64,000 bases of DNA from Coccinella septempunctata (GCF_907165205.1 NC_058189.1:42744270-42808269), one strand, 5' to 3'; positions 1 through 10,525 are shown, counted from the first letter of the stretch. Notes: generated by a model from the sequence alone, not told the origin. Made by a program: numbers and translations.

Positions 1-813
1 AACAAACGGGTTGCTCTTGCGTCTTCAATCTTAACGACCTGCTCCGAATATAATGAATTCTATGATTCGTTTCCTTGATAATAGGCCTAGTTATATTATA
101 TCACAATGAGCTGATTAAAGGTCTGAGTGTACGCTTCACTCCTCCCGCCCTAGGACATTCTGTTCCACAAAACAATATAGCGTAATTTAATACGAAACGG
201 CGCACCTTAAAACATAGATGAGCCCTCATCTGGCAGCAACCTTGAGACATTGAAATAATATCATTTCGTGTCGACTCTGCCATTCAAAGGATCATTGCTA
301 TTTGACAGGATTTCGTCCAAAACTCCTTTATTCAAACAAGTTTAACTTGTAACAATAGATATTCGGTATACAGATATTGGAAACAATGTCCTTATGTTAG
401 GAGGCGTTCGTTCATTGCTCCTTCGGAGCGTCTGTGTTTCCAGTGTTGATATTCCGGAAATAAGATCCTCGTACCTCGTTTCTCCGGATTCGATGCATCT
501 TTCTTCTTGTTATATTCATATTCCGAGCAGCGTCGGATTGTTTCAAGATTTTGGGGCACGGCATGACTAAAACAATAGTTTATTGATTCGAAACAACCAG
601 TGTTTTCTATTTGGTTATGTCTGACGTTGGAACTTTATCGACAATTGCTGTTTGAAAATACAGAGAAGGCCAATTATCGAGGACAATTCGAAAAAGAAAC
701 TGTCTTTGAGTGTTCAGATCGTACCATAATGATGAGGATCTCAAGTTATAATTTCACCAAATGATATAACGACATTAAACTGTCCAGTTGATTTCGAAAT
801 AAAGTTCACGAAA
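1..813. other. non-coding stretch, nothing recognised
   Basis: I see no convincing coding region, RNA gene or terminal-repeat element here. Short open frames lack any recognisable motif. Confidence 0.5.
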
Positions 814-845
814 ATGCATAGCATTTTTTCTGTTGATCAAAAGGC

Positions 846-847
<2 letters not shown>

Positions 848-877
<30 letters not shown>
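848..877. repeat. (TTA)n microsatellite, LINE 3' tail
   Basis: About ten TTA units. On the minus strand this is a TAA tract at the 3' end of the LINE remnant that follows, so it is best read as the element's 3' tail rather than an independent microsatellite. Confidence 0.75.
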
Positions 878-879
<2 letters not shown>

Positions 880-1930
880 ATAAGTATAAGAGTAGAGGAA
901 ACTTCCTATAAACTCAGAAATTTACAAAAAGAAGTTCAAACAAAAGTAGAAGTAGATCTTGCTCCTAAAAGATCCAGTCCGTTCTTAAATCCGTTGACAG
1001 TCCTAGCATCTATCACGTTACTCGGCAAACGGTTCCATCTCTCGAATATTCTGTTTGTTAGAAAACAGTGCCGTTGTGGGGTTACGAACTTGTCCTTCAG
1101 CAATTTAAACTGGTGTCCTCTCAAATTGTTGGTATTAAGTGTTTATAGGCCACGAATACGATCTCCGAAGTCACCATGGAGCGCTCGGAACGAAAATATT
1201 AGATCACCCCTCTCACGTCGAGAGAGGAAGGATGTCAATCGGAAAATATTGAGCCTGTCCTCGTAGGAAGGACGAATTATTCCGAATGGTATTCGAGTAA
1301 TCCAACGCTGCACTGACTCAAGACGGCATTCATCGGCACGTGTGGAAGGCCACCAAACTGGGCCAGCATACTCTAAGGGTGATCGGCCACCGAATGCGAA
1401 CTTGTGCGAAGCTGAGTGTTTTCAATAATAAATGATGAGCTACGTCACTCGATTCGTAGCTTGTCGATTATATTAGCATTGAAAAACCTCAGCTTCGCTC
1501 AACTTCGCATTCGGTGGCCGGTCACCCTAAAGTTGGTCTAATGTAGCTGGTGTAAAGAAGTTTCAGGGTGTCAACGTCGCATCCACAAAATGACTTCTGG
1601 ATGGCATAAGTCATCTGTCAGGCTCTGGCAGTGATAGTGGAACTATGGTTTGACCAACGTAGATCTTCGGTAATGGTCACACCAAGGTCACAATGACTTG
1701 ATACACTTCCTAGCTTTACACCACTGATGCTATACTCTCTTGTCGGGTTGTTCCTACCGATATGAAGCACTCAGCACTTATCCCCATTCAAGGGCAGTAA
1801 CCAGTTGTCACACCAAACACTAATTGCATGCAGGTCACGTTGCAGTGTATCGTAGTTAGACAGAGGAAAGTTGTAAATTTTAGTATCATCTGCAAACATA
1901 GAACGAGCAGAGTGGAGCAATCTGGGGAGA
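849..1930 (-). mobile_element. CR1/L2-like LINE, 5'-truncated 3' fragment
   Basis: Read on the minus strand, this encodes the second half of a non-LTR reverse transcriptase. It opens with the catalytic motif MFADDTKIY (FADD form of YADD) near 1900, then a WCDNWLLPLNGDKC-type segment, then LEYAGPVWWPSTRADE and SYEDRLNIFRLTSF. It ends with the C-terminal signature NRIFERWNRLPSNVIDA and VNGFKNGLDLL (about 1100-940). This order and wording match the 3' part of ORF2 in CR1/L2-type elements. Several in-frame stops, for example after GDKC and before TLNTNN, show it is dead. A 151-bp MITE interrupts it at 1377-1527. The TAA tail at 848-877 marks the 3' end; the 5' end is lost. The clade is an inference, but the LINE identity is secure. 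Confidence 0.85.
1377..1527. mobile_element. 151-bp Harbinger-like MITE inside the LINE
   Basis: The ends are imperfect inverted repeats of about 40 bp (GGGTGATCGGCCACCGAATG at the left; CATTCGGTGGCCGGTCACCC at the right). TAA flanks both sides (1374-1376 and 1528-1530), a 3-bp target duplication. A 3-bp TWA duplication with GGG-type ends is characteristic of PIF/Harbinger elements. There is no coding capacity. Removing it, with one TAA, restores the reading of the flanking LINE. Confidence 0.75.
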
Positions 1931-2098
1931 TCGAAGATTGTAAATAATTCCTAGATTTCGGAAATTTTTCAGTGCTGGTGAAGTTTTTTATGTTAAAAAA
2001 AACCTATACAGCATTAACGGAATCTGAAATGAGTGAAATGAATTTAGGTAGGTAAATCTCCACTTTTTATTCGGATAAAATCGAAATTAATTCGGAAT

Positions 2099-2394
2099 AA
2101 TCAACGAATTTTATAATCTGAATCAAACTAACCAACCACTATCACTCGGAGCATCTACAGACAGACCAATAGACCAATTCATCGAGAAAGAGTGGATGCT
2201 GACCATGGTTTGGGTCTAATTTGGTCCCGTCAGCGTCTGCTGGCATCTAATGAATCCAACCAGTCGTTCGCTCTGACAAGGTCAAATAAGATCGAAATCA
2301 TGGTCAGCATCTTCTCTTCGTAGACGGAATGGCATTTCGGATAATAGTCTGAGTGATTGGCTAGGTTGGTTTGAATAGTAAAATTTGTTGATTT
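2099..2394. repeat. foldback/MITE-like inverted repeat, about 296 bp
   Basis: The left arm (ATCAACGAATTTTA, then AACCAACC, then ATCACTCGG) matches the reverse complement of the right arm at 2350-2394. Inner segments also pair: GATGCTGACCATGGTTT near 2200 and AAATCATGGTCAGCATC near 2300. There is no coding capacity. A diverged relative of the right half lies near 18040. Confidence 0.65.
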
Positions 2395-2960
2395 TTATAT
2401 CAATGGATGTTGTGTACCGGAATTCAGTTCGATAATCATGATAGTGTCTTCAGTACAAGCACTGAAGTGGAGATTGCAGCTTTTTAAACCACAACCATAA
2501 TGGTTACCATTTAGGCACTGAACTGGCTCAACACTGATTGGGTAGGTATTGTATTGTAGGTATTGCACTGACATTTCAAAAAATCAATGAAGGAAAAGTT
2601 TTCATATTGGAACTATACTTATATAGGGTGTGAGAAATTCATCACAGAATCATAATTTATTGTTTTGGTAGGTCCAGTTTCAATTGACAGAATTGACAAG
2701 GTATGTGAATGAAGTTTTCCGACTTTTAACTCTTTTTAGTACGTTCACCTCTATGAGTGTACAGGTGTGGAGACTGTTCACATTAATGGAGGGTTTGGTG
2801 CAGTTGAGTGATAAAAGTCTGATGATCCTAATTGATGTATCGAATTCTCACACCTGAGATGAATTCCAAAACTCATTGGCCAACTCTCGCCAATGCCAAA
2901 ACGCTCTGATTTTTTCAATATCTATCAAGTTTTGCTCTGGCTCTTATGTAGACAAACTAA
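2395..2960. other. non-coding stretch
   Basis: I see no gene or bounded element here. Confidence 0.4.
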
Positions 2961-3098
2961 TGTATTAGAAGATGTGAGGATGTCCACTATCTTTTAATCG
3001 ATCACGTACATGAATATTTGAGGAACAAAAAAAAATACCAACAATACAAACAACTCTCATTAATCTATTGAAAATATTCGGGCATCGTTTGACCTTAC

Positions 3099-3266
3099 CT
3101 AACCAGATGGAAGATATCAGAAACAATAATAATACACAAATCGGCAAACCTAGAAGGAGGAAAGGCATATAATTATCATCTGGGGTTGTGAATTCAGGGA
3201 ATGAAGAGTCTGAATCAGTTCCAATGAGAAAATTTTTTGGTCTTGTGTATGTGCCAAAATTGACGG
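3099..3266 (-). CDS. candidate host exon encoding a transmembrane segment
   Basis: On the minus strand a 168-bp open segment is bounded by a good acceptor (pyrimidine-rich run ending AATTCAG, AG at 3267-3268) and a near-perfect donor (TTAG then GTAAGG, GT at 3097-3098). Both junctions fall after the first codon base, so the exon is symmetric phase 1-1, a pattern common in modular membrane receptors. The peptide starts NFGTYTRPKNFLIG, has an acidic/serine stretch (TDSDSSFPEFTTPDDN), then a hydrophobic helix (MPFLLLGLPICVLLLFLIS). That is the layout of a juxtamembrane-plus-TM exon of a type I protein. I do not recognise the protein, and the neighbouring exons are not visible next to it. The start and stop of the gene are outside this exon. 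It could still be a chance open frame. Confidence 0.4.
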
Positions 3267-3363
3267 CTGAATTGGTTAGGGTGATGAAGTCATATAGAAA
3301 TATGATATACATATTACATTACATATTATATATTACATTACATATGATATGTAAAGTTACTTC

Positions 3364-3730
3364 AGAAAAACAGTGGTGAAAATTTATGGTAGGTTGAAAG
3401 ATCGTGATGAGTTGGATAAAACTTCTGCCGTTGTTTATGAGGTGGATTGTAGTGATTGTGATGATTGCTATGTTGGTCAGACTAAACATTATTTAAAAAC
3501 CAGCATGAGCCAACATATCAGAGATTATCGAGGTTTGTCGAAGGCTACTTCACTTTCTTCGCATTCAGTTCTTAATGATTACACGTTTGATTTTGACAAC
3601 GTTAAAGTGCTATGTAGAGAAATTTGTTCAAGAGGACAATTAACGAAATGATATTTGTTAGATGTACCTACACCTCATGCAGTGAATTGCAGAACAGATG
3701 TAGATATGTAGAGTACTATATATTGTAATT
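3364..3730 (+). pseudogene. Penelope-like element, GIY-YIG endonuclease remnant
   Basis: The reading frame contains VVYEVDCSDCDDCYVGQTKH (Y...YVG core with two cysteines before it), then LKTSMSQHIRDYRG, SSHSVLNDYTFDFDNVKVL, and after one stop (about 3649) AVNCRTDVDM and STIYC. This is the order found in the GIY-YIG nuclease domain at the C-terminus of Penelope-like retroelement ORFs, where the domain cuts target DNA. The upstream reverse transcriptase is missing, so the copy is 5'-truncated. In-frame stops show it is not functional. The following 450 bp, to a CTGAGGA...GGAAAC motif near 4184-4211, would be its 3' region. GIY-YIG domains also occur elsewhere, but the flanking wording is Penelope-like. 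Confidence 0.75.
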
Positions 3731-4250
3731 TGATCAATTAAATTAGATTGTGATGATGACCACCTGCTTAATTATTTTCAGAGAATTCTCTTATTCAATG
3801 TTGTCCCGATTTTTGAATGTGTCTGTTCAAACTCTGATGTAATTTTTCAGTAGTGCTGAGCGCTATTTTTTATGTAACTAATGTATATTTCATCACTATA
3901 GTCGATATTATTCTGATGTGGTGAGTTGTCTATTGTTTTTTAGCTTTAGCATTGCATATGTTGTTGTGATATTTCCACTCAGATTAAGATTTTACCATTT
4001 CCTAATTATTTTTGAAAATTTGTATCATTCTACAATTCACTAGAATTTCAACTTTTTAGAGGTGAATTTTTATTATGACAATAGTGTGTTTGACATTGTA
4101 GCTTTTTACCATTTTGACGTTTGTATTCCTTTTGACTTTTTCCTGTATGCTTTAGTGATTTTGACTTTTTCTATTTTTGTAGCCTGAGGAAAGAAATAAA
4201 TTTTTGGAAACTTCGCTTAAAGAATGATATGTTGTTTTCTTTGGTTCCTT
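3731..4250 (+). other. probable 3' region of the Penelope-like element
   Basis: AT-rich, with no gene. It contains a degraded hammerhead-like core: CTGAGGA at 4184-4190 and GAAAC at 4207-4211, with a poor intervening stem. The boundary with the next element near 4265 is uncertain. Confidence 0.4.
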
Positions 4251-4264
4251 GTGCCGATATAGAT

Positions 4265-4800
4265 ATTAATAATAATAAAATAATAATTTATTAATCCCTT
4301 CAAACATACACATATGTATGGGACAAGTCAGTAACAATTGCTACAAATATTCGTGTATTTAAATAAAAAAAATGTATATAACATAACAAACAATTGAAAA
4401 TATATCCGTATAAAGGACAATTAAACTGGCTTAACGTATAGTGAACTTAAATTCTATCTGACACATTATAAAGATAGATGCATGGAAGGATCAGAACTTG
4501 GTTCCCAATGAAAGGGGGTCTACACGATTCTTTTAGTGGGATCCCGAATATGAGGCGCAGAATTATTTTCTGAGTAATAAACAATCTACTGCTACTCGCC
4601 GCATTACCAAACAGAATAATATTATAAGATAAATGGCAGTACAAAGCACGTTATACACACTCATAACAGAACTCAGTGACATTGACGTTCTTATACGGGA
4701 TTATAGCTTTATTTATTTTTTCACATAGATAATCGATATGTTCATCTCAGCGTAGAAATTGATCTATATATACTCAAAGAAATCTAGTAGAACCCGTTGA
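4265..4800 (-). pseudogene. LINE reverse transcriptase, C-terminal fragment
   Basis: The minus-strand frames show EMNISIIYVKKINKAI, ILFGNAASSSRLFITQKIIL and LIFGIPLKESCRPPFIG. These correspond to the thumb/C-terminal region of Jockey/CR1-type ORF2, where a W/FGN...LQK...R..LG....ESCRPLF pattern is typical. A frame change occurs near 4650. A TTA-rich tract at 4268-4290 is the likely 3' tail. The catalytic core and the extreme C-terminus are missing, so this is a truncated dead copy. Confidence 0.65.
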
Positions 4801-5057
4801 CGGGATCCCCATATTGTCGAACTGCAATTTTTTTAGCTATGAAAAAAGATAAAGGAACCGTTGATTAATCTTTCAATGAAATGCATGAAAGTACAAAGAC
4901 GCGTTCTAAATTTTCCTGGACAACGGTTATAAACCAAGCAGTTGGCATTATGTAATATATTCTTTCTACTACTTTGTGCACTTATCTTTTGACAATAATT
5001 TTGTAATCTGAAATTTATGTAAATATATTGTTTCCGAACATGAGTCCATTCGTTCAT

Positions 5058-6245
5058 ATGTTTTGGAGTTTTTTTTCAAATGATTGAAAAAAGCACATAG
5101 TTCAATATTATAGCAATAGTTTATATAAAAATCCATTATTTTTTTATTTCTGTTGAAAAGTTCTGAACAAATCTTTTTTCATTTAATATGAAGGTATTAC
5201 ATATAGATCTCCTATGAAACAAATATTTTCCTATTTCCCCATTTCCATGATCCATAATTGAAATGTTTATGTTCTCTTCGCGCCTTGTTTGCGAAGCTAT
5301 TTAACTCTTTTATATTTGTGCTCTGAATGCTAAAGTATGTAGATTGGAAAACAAGGATATATTTCTGCTATATAGCTGGTCTGCGATGTGGTCACTTAGG
5401 TATCTGGAAAATTCAAAAGGAAAAATCTAACCTAACCTAACCTTTGTGAACATTTTTTGTGAACATCATAGGAATATGAATACTACTCCACACTTCCGGG
5501 TAGCTGTTAATCGTGTTTTCGTTGGCATAACCAAGTCATTGCTTCAAACGAAATCCATCTGACATGTTTTCGGCATGCTTTCACGTTAGATTAAAAAGCT
5601 GAATGGATCTCGAGTACCGTCATTCATTACGAACAAAACGGAATAATATTTACGAAACTCTTAGGAAACTCGCGACAGATAAAATAATCCAGGTGTAGTT
5701 TCGTTGAGAAAATATTTCAGTATGACCGCGATTGTTTCCCATTTATTTTTAGAGAAGAACTCAATACAATCTCCTTTTCCTAGGAACGTGTTCCTAAATT
5801 TAAACACCTTGAAATTATGAAACCGCGTACGAAACGACACCGGCCCACGTTCCGTTCAGATTCCTGCGAGGAGAATCCAATTTAAATTGGACGATATTTA
5901 AGCTCGAGAATGCGTGAAACTTCTGACGAAATTCTTATTGTCATGCAGTATTATGATCTCAAGTGTGCGAGTCTCGACGGATTCAATTAGCGGTAAATTG
6001 GAAATTCCACGGTGGCCGTTCTCTTCGCTCATAAATGAATTTCGATTAGGGTTTTCATTGCGACACTTGTTGATAACTTTTATCCTAAAGTGTGCATCTC
6101 ACCAAAATTGTAAGGATTTCCGCCATCAAAAAGAGTGGAGCTAGACAAGATTAAAGCACCATCTGGATCTACTGAAGAGAGTGTTGGGAATCAGTACATA
6201 CATGTTGCTCTTTGTCTTTGTAGACGTTGTACACTGTGCGACCTG
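5058..6245. other. non-coding stretch with a short TTAGG-type repeat
   Basis: I see no gene. It includes three CCTAA units (see 5427-5443). The rest is AT-rich without recognisable ends or motifs. Confidence 0.4.
5427..5443. repeat. interstitial insect-type telomere repeat, three CCTAA units
   Basis: The sequence CTAACCTAACCTAACCT is the reverse complement of TTAGG units, the usual insect telomere repeat. Three units is short enough to arise by chance, so it says little about chromosome position. Confidence 0.4.
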
Positions 6246-6248
6246 TAG

Positions 6249-6312
6249 TGGCAGGCGCGTATTCAGGGGGGGGGAGGTGTCTATTGGGGCTCTAGCCCCC
6301 CCCCCTAGGCTT
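6249..6312. other. G-tract/C-tract segment, possible hAT-type end
   Basis: CAGGCGCGTATTCAGGGGG is followed by a GGGGCTCTAGCCCC palindrome and a C10 tract. hAT elements of the ZMYM-like group often start with CAG-GCG and G-rich sequence like this, and the hAT at 31597 starts CAGAGGCGTAGC. I found no matching opposite end, so this may be a solo end or unrelated. Confidence 0.25.
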
Positions 6313-6701
6313 TTGCCAGAGATCCCTCATTCTCATTCAACACATAGAACTTTCAAATATTGTTTTGTTTCAAGTAAAATAAGAAACAAAGATTATAGGG
6401 TAGAAAGATAGGAAACGAAGCGACTAAAGTGATGTGAGCGCCATCTGTGTTTCAAATTTGTTTTTAAGGCCCTAAAACTGGTTAAAATTTTAATTCGAAG
6501 GACATATGAAATTTTGCGAAATGTCAGAGTCATATGGCCATTTTGATCAAACAGGTTTTGAATGTTTTGATTCTCGTATCCATAGACAACCGCGTATCGC
6601 CTTTTGTTTTTCGAGACCGTTCTAGTTGCTGATTATTCAAATTTCTTGGCGAAAACCTCAGAATATAGTTCGAAAATTATTGTATGGTGGTGGTGTAAAT
6701 T

Positions 6702-7064
6702 ATGAACTGTGGATCAAATAAAACGAGTTTTACTAAGGAAAATGGGAATGTAAGTATTAACTGGTAATATGTGACTCGGTTATTCATTGATTTTTATTTT
6801 CAGTGCTACGAAGTAGATAAAATTTTCGTGGCGTAAAGGCCTGCAAACACTACTGACTACACCATGTGCAATGAATATTTTACTTCAATTCAATTGAGAA
6901 CTGTTCATCCACGTAAATTGTTGCATGCAGGAAGCATCCCTTACATGAAGGGCTCATTTAGGGGAAATTATGACTTTTATAACGTCCATTCAAAGATTCC
7001 CAATTGCCTTCAATATATTCAGAAATGCAAAAGTTTTATGGATTTCGATTTGGGAATCGGGTGA
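6702..7064 (+). pseudogene. THAP-domain remnant with a 54-nt intron
   Basis: An ATG at 6702 opens MNCGSNKTSFTKENGN, followed by a donor (AATGTAAGT; GT at 6750-6751) and an acceptor after a T-rich tract (TTTTCAG ending 6803). This is a 54-nt intron of insect type. Downstream the frame gives MCNEYFTSIQLRTVHPRKLL, resembling the C-x-x-H-F...RK-LL end of a THAP zinc-binding domain, with the canonical His replaced by Tyr. The related copy at 26118 keeps the His (MCEHFTASQLETVHSRKLL). The segment between intron and CNEYF is frameshifted or stopped. It is a broken DNA-binding domain of a P-like transposase, or of a THAP host gene captured as a repeat. Confidence 0.5.
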
Positions 7065-7155
7065 CTGTCAAATTGTCGTTTGGAAAGTCAAAATTTTTTG
7101 AAACCTTCTGTGAGTGTTTTGTTCATTCTTCGTCAATCAATTTGTATATTGTGTC

Positions 7156-8134
7156 TAAGATGTCTAAAACACTGGTGTGTGCACTTGTCACTTTTTGCAA
7201 GCATCAACATTTCAGAAAATCGGGGATATGGGATCAGTTTCGTGGCGGCGCCACCATGTCATTTGCTTCGTTCCATCCTTGTTCTACCAAAGGAAGTCCA
7301 ATGATACTCTCTCCTTTTATTTTGTTTAGCGTTGATATCGAATGTCGATCCATAGATGTCGATCAACGAGTTCAAAATATGAACCGGCCCATTTTGTCAG
7401 CTGTTAAGGAATATTTGTGATTTATAGTTTTTCGTTGTAAAAACAAATCTGTCAATATTTCAACACTATTGAATGAGGGTTCGAAGGAGGATATACTGTT
7501 CTTCTTCAAGATAATTTCCGTTTGACAACTTGAATTCGTGAGGGGGTAATTCAATATGATTTTAATAAAACACAGTTGATTGTTCAAATATCCAATATAT
7601 TCAGATGACGGAAAGGGAATTTTCACTATATCTACTCAGGAAGAATATTTGAAGTAACATATAGATTTATGTATCTCTGATTCTCAATACATGCTCACAA
7701 TTCATATTACGTATTTCCAATACAGTTTCTTTGAAATATTGCTGAAGTTTCCATAAAACTTAGCTATATCGGCCCCGAATGTTCATTCATCTGATTTAGT
7801 TCTGCTTCAAATTCCAACAACACCGAATTCTTAGCTGTAGGTCTTGATTGTCCATACAGAAAACTGAACTTACTGAACGACATGTTGAATGATTGAATGT
7901 TCTACACCCTTTTCTGGAAACTTATACATTTTCACATACCAATAATCGCTTATAAATACAAATATTCGTACGTCGTAGGAAAGTATTCAAATTATTTTCA
8001 AATATCAAACGACAATGCTCTGTCAAATTCTAAACAGCGCTACCTACAGTGGAAAGAACGCAATTGATCCCATATCCCCACAAAATTAAAAACAAAATCG
8101 AATCAGTGAATACACCAGAGTTTTAGACATCTTA
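7156..8134. mobile_element. 979-bp non-autonomous DNA transposon with 8-bp TSD
   Basis: The terminal inverted repeats read TAAGATGTCTAAAAC(A/T)CTGGTGT at each end. ATTGTGTC is present on both sides (7148-7155 and 8135-8142). The related repeat at 26383-26390 has a single ATTGTGTC and no insertion, giving an independent empty site. Subterminal GGGGATATGGGATCA occurs inverted near both ends (about 7221 and 8066). I see no transposase. An 8-bp duplication fits hAT or P superfamilies, but these ends are not the usual CAGNG of hAT, so I leave it unclassified. Confidence 0.8.
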
Positions 8135-8773
8135 ATTGTGTCATAAAGAGGCCATACCATGACGAAATCATAAAAAAGCATGAAGAAATTATACTGACGG
8201 GCTTGAATACAGGTCTTGTATACCTCTGTAAGGTTTTTTTCAATTGTGGTTCTGAAAATGTCAAGTCAAAGCTCTATTCGTTGTCCATAATTTCAAATTT
8301 TTGTTAATTTTTTATAGATTGCGAATAAAAATTTATCAAATCCAACACCGTATTTCATTGATACCAATCGATTCCAAACAATTTTCAGATGAAAGCTAAC
8401 ATCCTGGTCACAAAAAAAAACTCTCTCTCGAACATTAAAATATCTCAATAATTAATCGCTTTCATTAATAACCTAGTTGATTAAATAACTATTACTGTAA
8501 GTGCGGGTGCATAACTTGAGACTGAAGGGGCATTTCTGTCATTTTAGGAAATGCAATGTATATGTTTTTTGACTTACTGTAAATGGGTCATTTTATTTAG
8601 ATGAGACTGAGAATTCTTGGAATACCATTGTTGATTTTTTTTGACATTTTGTTGATCAGATATATATTTATATATTATATAGTATGATTTCGGTTGTTAC
8701 CTAGTTATTTACATGTATTATTTCAACCTATATACCCAATTCATTGAAATAGTATATATATTATATACATATA

Positions 8774-9668
8774 GGGGAGACTAGGGAGCATTGATACATG
8801 GGGAGGCTTGATACAGGCTTATATCCGCGATCTGTAGCCGTTTTCAAAAGTTTTATACTAGTGAATACTATTCTTTGGCAGAGGGCATTGCGTGACGTTA
8901 ATCTGTAAGGCTTACAGTTATTTGTTTGTGAAATATTCAACGAAGAGTGTTTCAAGGTGAGAAATTGTAAGTTTTTACTCAAGTTACCTAAGGTTTTTAT
9001 GATCATGCATTAATTCTTCGGCATAAACAAACATTTCACTGGGAAATATGCATAAAACTACTCAATTTACAGTTTTATTCGCCTTTCAAAATATATGAGT
9101 ATAAGATGAAAACATAAATCCCTCTAAAAATTGCTTTCGGGGAGGTTTGAGACATTTGTCGTGGGGAGGCCTGATACATGAATCATCTTCAAAAAAATAT
9201 TCCGTAGCTAGTTGGATAGGCCTACATGAAGGCGTTTTCACCATCCAACATATCAAAGGGATTTTTAACAACTGGAATTTATCCGTACAATCCCCATGTA
9301 TTTAAAGAGGTCGACTTTTCTTGTGCGGAAGTGACTAACCGACCATTTCATGATTTTTCTACACCTATGGGACCAAAGCAAGCCAGTATCATTGCTGACC
9401 TACCTACTGAGCTTAATAATCCTCTCGATTACTCTCCCAGTACATCGTATCAATCCTCCCATATGTGGGGAGGCTTGAGACAGTTTGCATGTTTTTGTGT
9501 TCAACGTTCTGTATAGAATAAGATGGTTATGTTTTGAGACTTCTATATTTATTTTGTTGAACGATTAATTGAAGAATCATATAATATAAGAAAAGTCCTG
9601 TTTCTTCATATAATTCAGTTTCCAGAATAAAAATTCCAAAAAACGTATCAACCCTCCCCAGTCTCCCC
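8774..9668 (+). mobile_element. pogo-like DNA transposon, internally deleted, 895 bp
   Basis: The ends GGGGAGACTAGGG and CCCCAGTCTCCCC are inverted repeats. TA lies on both sides (8772-8773, 9669-9670), as for the Tc1/mariner/pogo superfamily. A pogo-type transposase C-terminus is encoded at 9226 onward. A motif of the form GGGGAGGYTTGATACA recurs many times inside (8784, 8800, 9139, 9163, 9467, and inverted at 9448 and 9645). The N-terminal HTH and most of the catalytic domain are missing. Confidence 0.8.
9226..9483 (+). pseudogene. pogo/CENP-B-like transposase C-terminal fragment
   Basis: The peptide AFSPSNISKGFLTTGIYPYN is followed by HVFKEVDFSCAEVTNRPFHD. This matches the conserved C-terminal end of the DDE domain in pogo/Tigger/jerky-type transposases (F...NI..GF..TGIYPFN...F...DF...EVTNRP). 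The catalytic D, D and E/D segments lie upstream and are absent. The frame runs into the element's own repeated GGGGAGGCTTGA motif near 9467, so the last residues are probably not original coding. It is dead in this copy; an autonomous relative would be needed to move the element. Confidence 0.75.
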
Positions 9669-9689
9669 TACATCTAATTTTGCTTGAGT

Positions 9690-9960
9690 GGTAAGTTATT
9701 CTCGTTTCCCTACGTGTTTGTGCTCATACAACGTGTTTCGTAGCCTGAAGAAGGAGTTAACCAACTTCGAAACGTCGCATTGAAAGCTGATATAGTGATT
9801 GAATAAATTTTGCCAATTTTCCGATTTTCATTTCTGGATTTTGACCCCGGCAATACACGGTTCTCACTTTAAGTGATAACGACTCGTCGTTTTTTTTTTT
9901 CAGGAAGGTTGCGTGACTCATTCGGTAATTGAAGTTTGTTTTTAGTCTTCTCTTCATCGT
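9690..9960 (+). other. Penelope-like terminal (pLTR-like) sequence
   Basis: The segment contains TAGCCTGAAGAAGGAGTT, AACTTCGAAACGTCG and a downstream AATAAA. The CTGAAGA...CGAAACGTCG combination is typical of Penelope-like element terminal repeats, which carry hammerhead ribozyme motifs. No coding part is attached here, so it would be a solo end. Confidence 0.45.
9745..9777 (+). ncRNA. hammerhead-like ribozyme core
   Basis: CTGAAGA (9745-9751) and GAAA (9769-9772) fit the conserved CUGANGA and GAAA hammerhead boxes. Between them GGAGTT and AACTTC form a six-pair stem II around an AACC loop. CGTCG follows. Stem I can be drawn with CTACG/CGTAG upstream, but stem III and the cleavage site are not clear. 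Likely a degraded motif. Confidence 0.35.
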
Positions 9961-10525
9961 GAGGGTTTCCCTTACATGCTTATAATTTTGTTGATACTAA
10001 ATATGAATTATAATTTTTTTCAATTTCAATTTTCATAGTGAGGTTTGTTGAATTTCTGGTCATTTTCTCTCTTTTAATTATTCCAGTGATATTTTAACTA
10101 GCGTTTTACTATGAAATATTGCGCGAGTGAAGCCGCGGGCTTAAGCTAGTAATTCCTTAAATACACAACTCGATTATATTTACAGAAGTATGTTATTTTC
10201 TTGTATATCATATACGATATGATGCAATAAATAGCATGGTTAGCTGAAATCACCACTAAGGATGAATTTTTGGATAGCTCAGCTAACCACTGGTTCTGAA
10301 AAGGTTAAAGACAATTTGGAACATTTTGATTCAACTCTAGTTAGATAATGATATTTAGCACTATAACTGTCTTCGGTTTTTATGTTTACTGAGTTACGAA
10401 TTTTTGATCTTGACGCTTACCTCTGAAAAATTATAATAATAAAATTGATAATACAAAGAATACTCTGATCCACCACAGGACTACAGACTAGAGTTTCTGT
10501 GTTTAATTCACTTCCACCAGTGATC
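9961..10525. other. non-coding stretch
   Basis: I see no gene or bounded element here. Confidence 0.4.

Larger units (their letters stand above)
6420..8450 (+). mobile_element. THAP/P-element-like repeat, copy 1 (interrupted)
   Basis: Sequence from about 6860 to 7155 and from 8143 to about 8400 is repeated, diverged, at 26105-26830 in the same order. Copy 1 is split by a 979-bp insertion at 7156-8134, which the other copy lacks. The coding remnant at the left has a THAP-like pattern (see 6702-7064). THAP domains are the DNA-binding domain of P-element transposases, so a P-like origin is inferred. The outer boundaries are not defined by visible inverted repeats. Confidence 0.55.

Noticed and set aside
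814..1266. Plus-strand open frame of 150 codons
   Set aside because: It is the opposite strand of a LINE reverse transcriptase remnant and begins with a translated TTA microsatellite.
4833..5057. Minus-strand frame with YNRCPGKFR, resembling the LYN-LP end of a LINE
   Set aside because: It lies upstream of another C-terminal LINE fragment in the same orientation and the match is too short to separate from chance.
6181..6411. Open frame across the G-tract/C-tract segment
   Set aside because: Low-complexity translation with no domain; the sequence looks like a transposon end.
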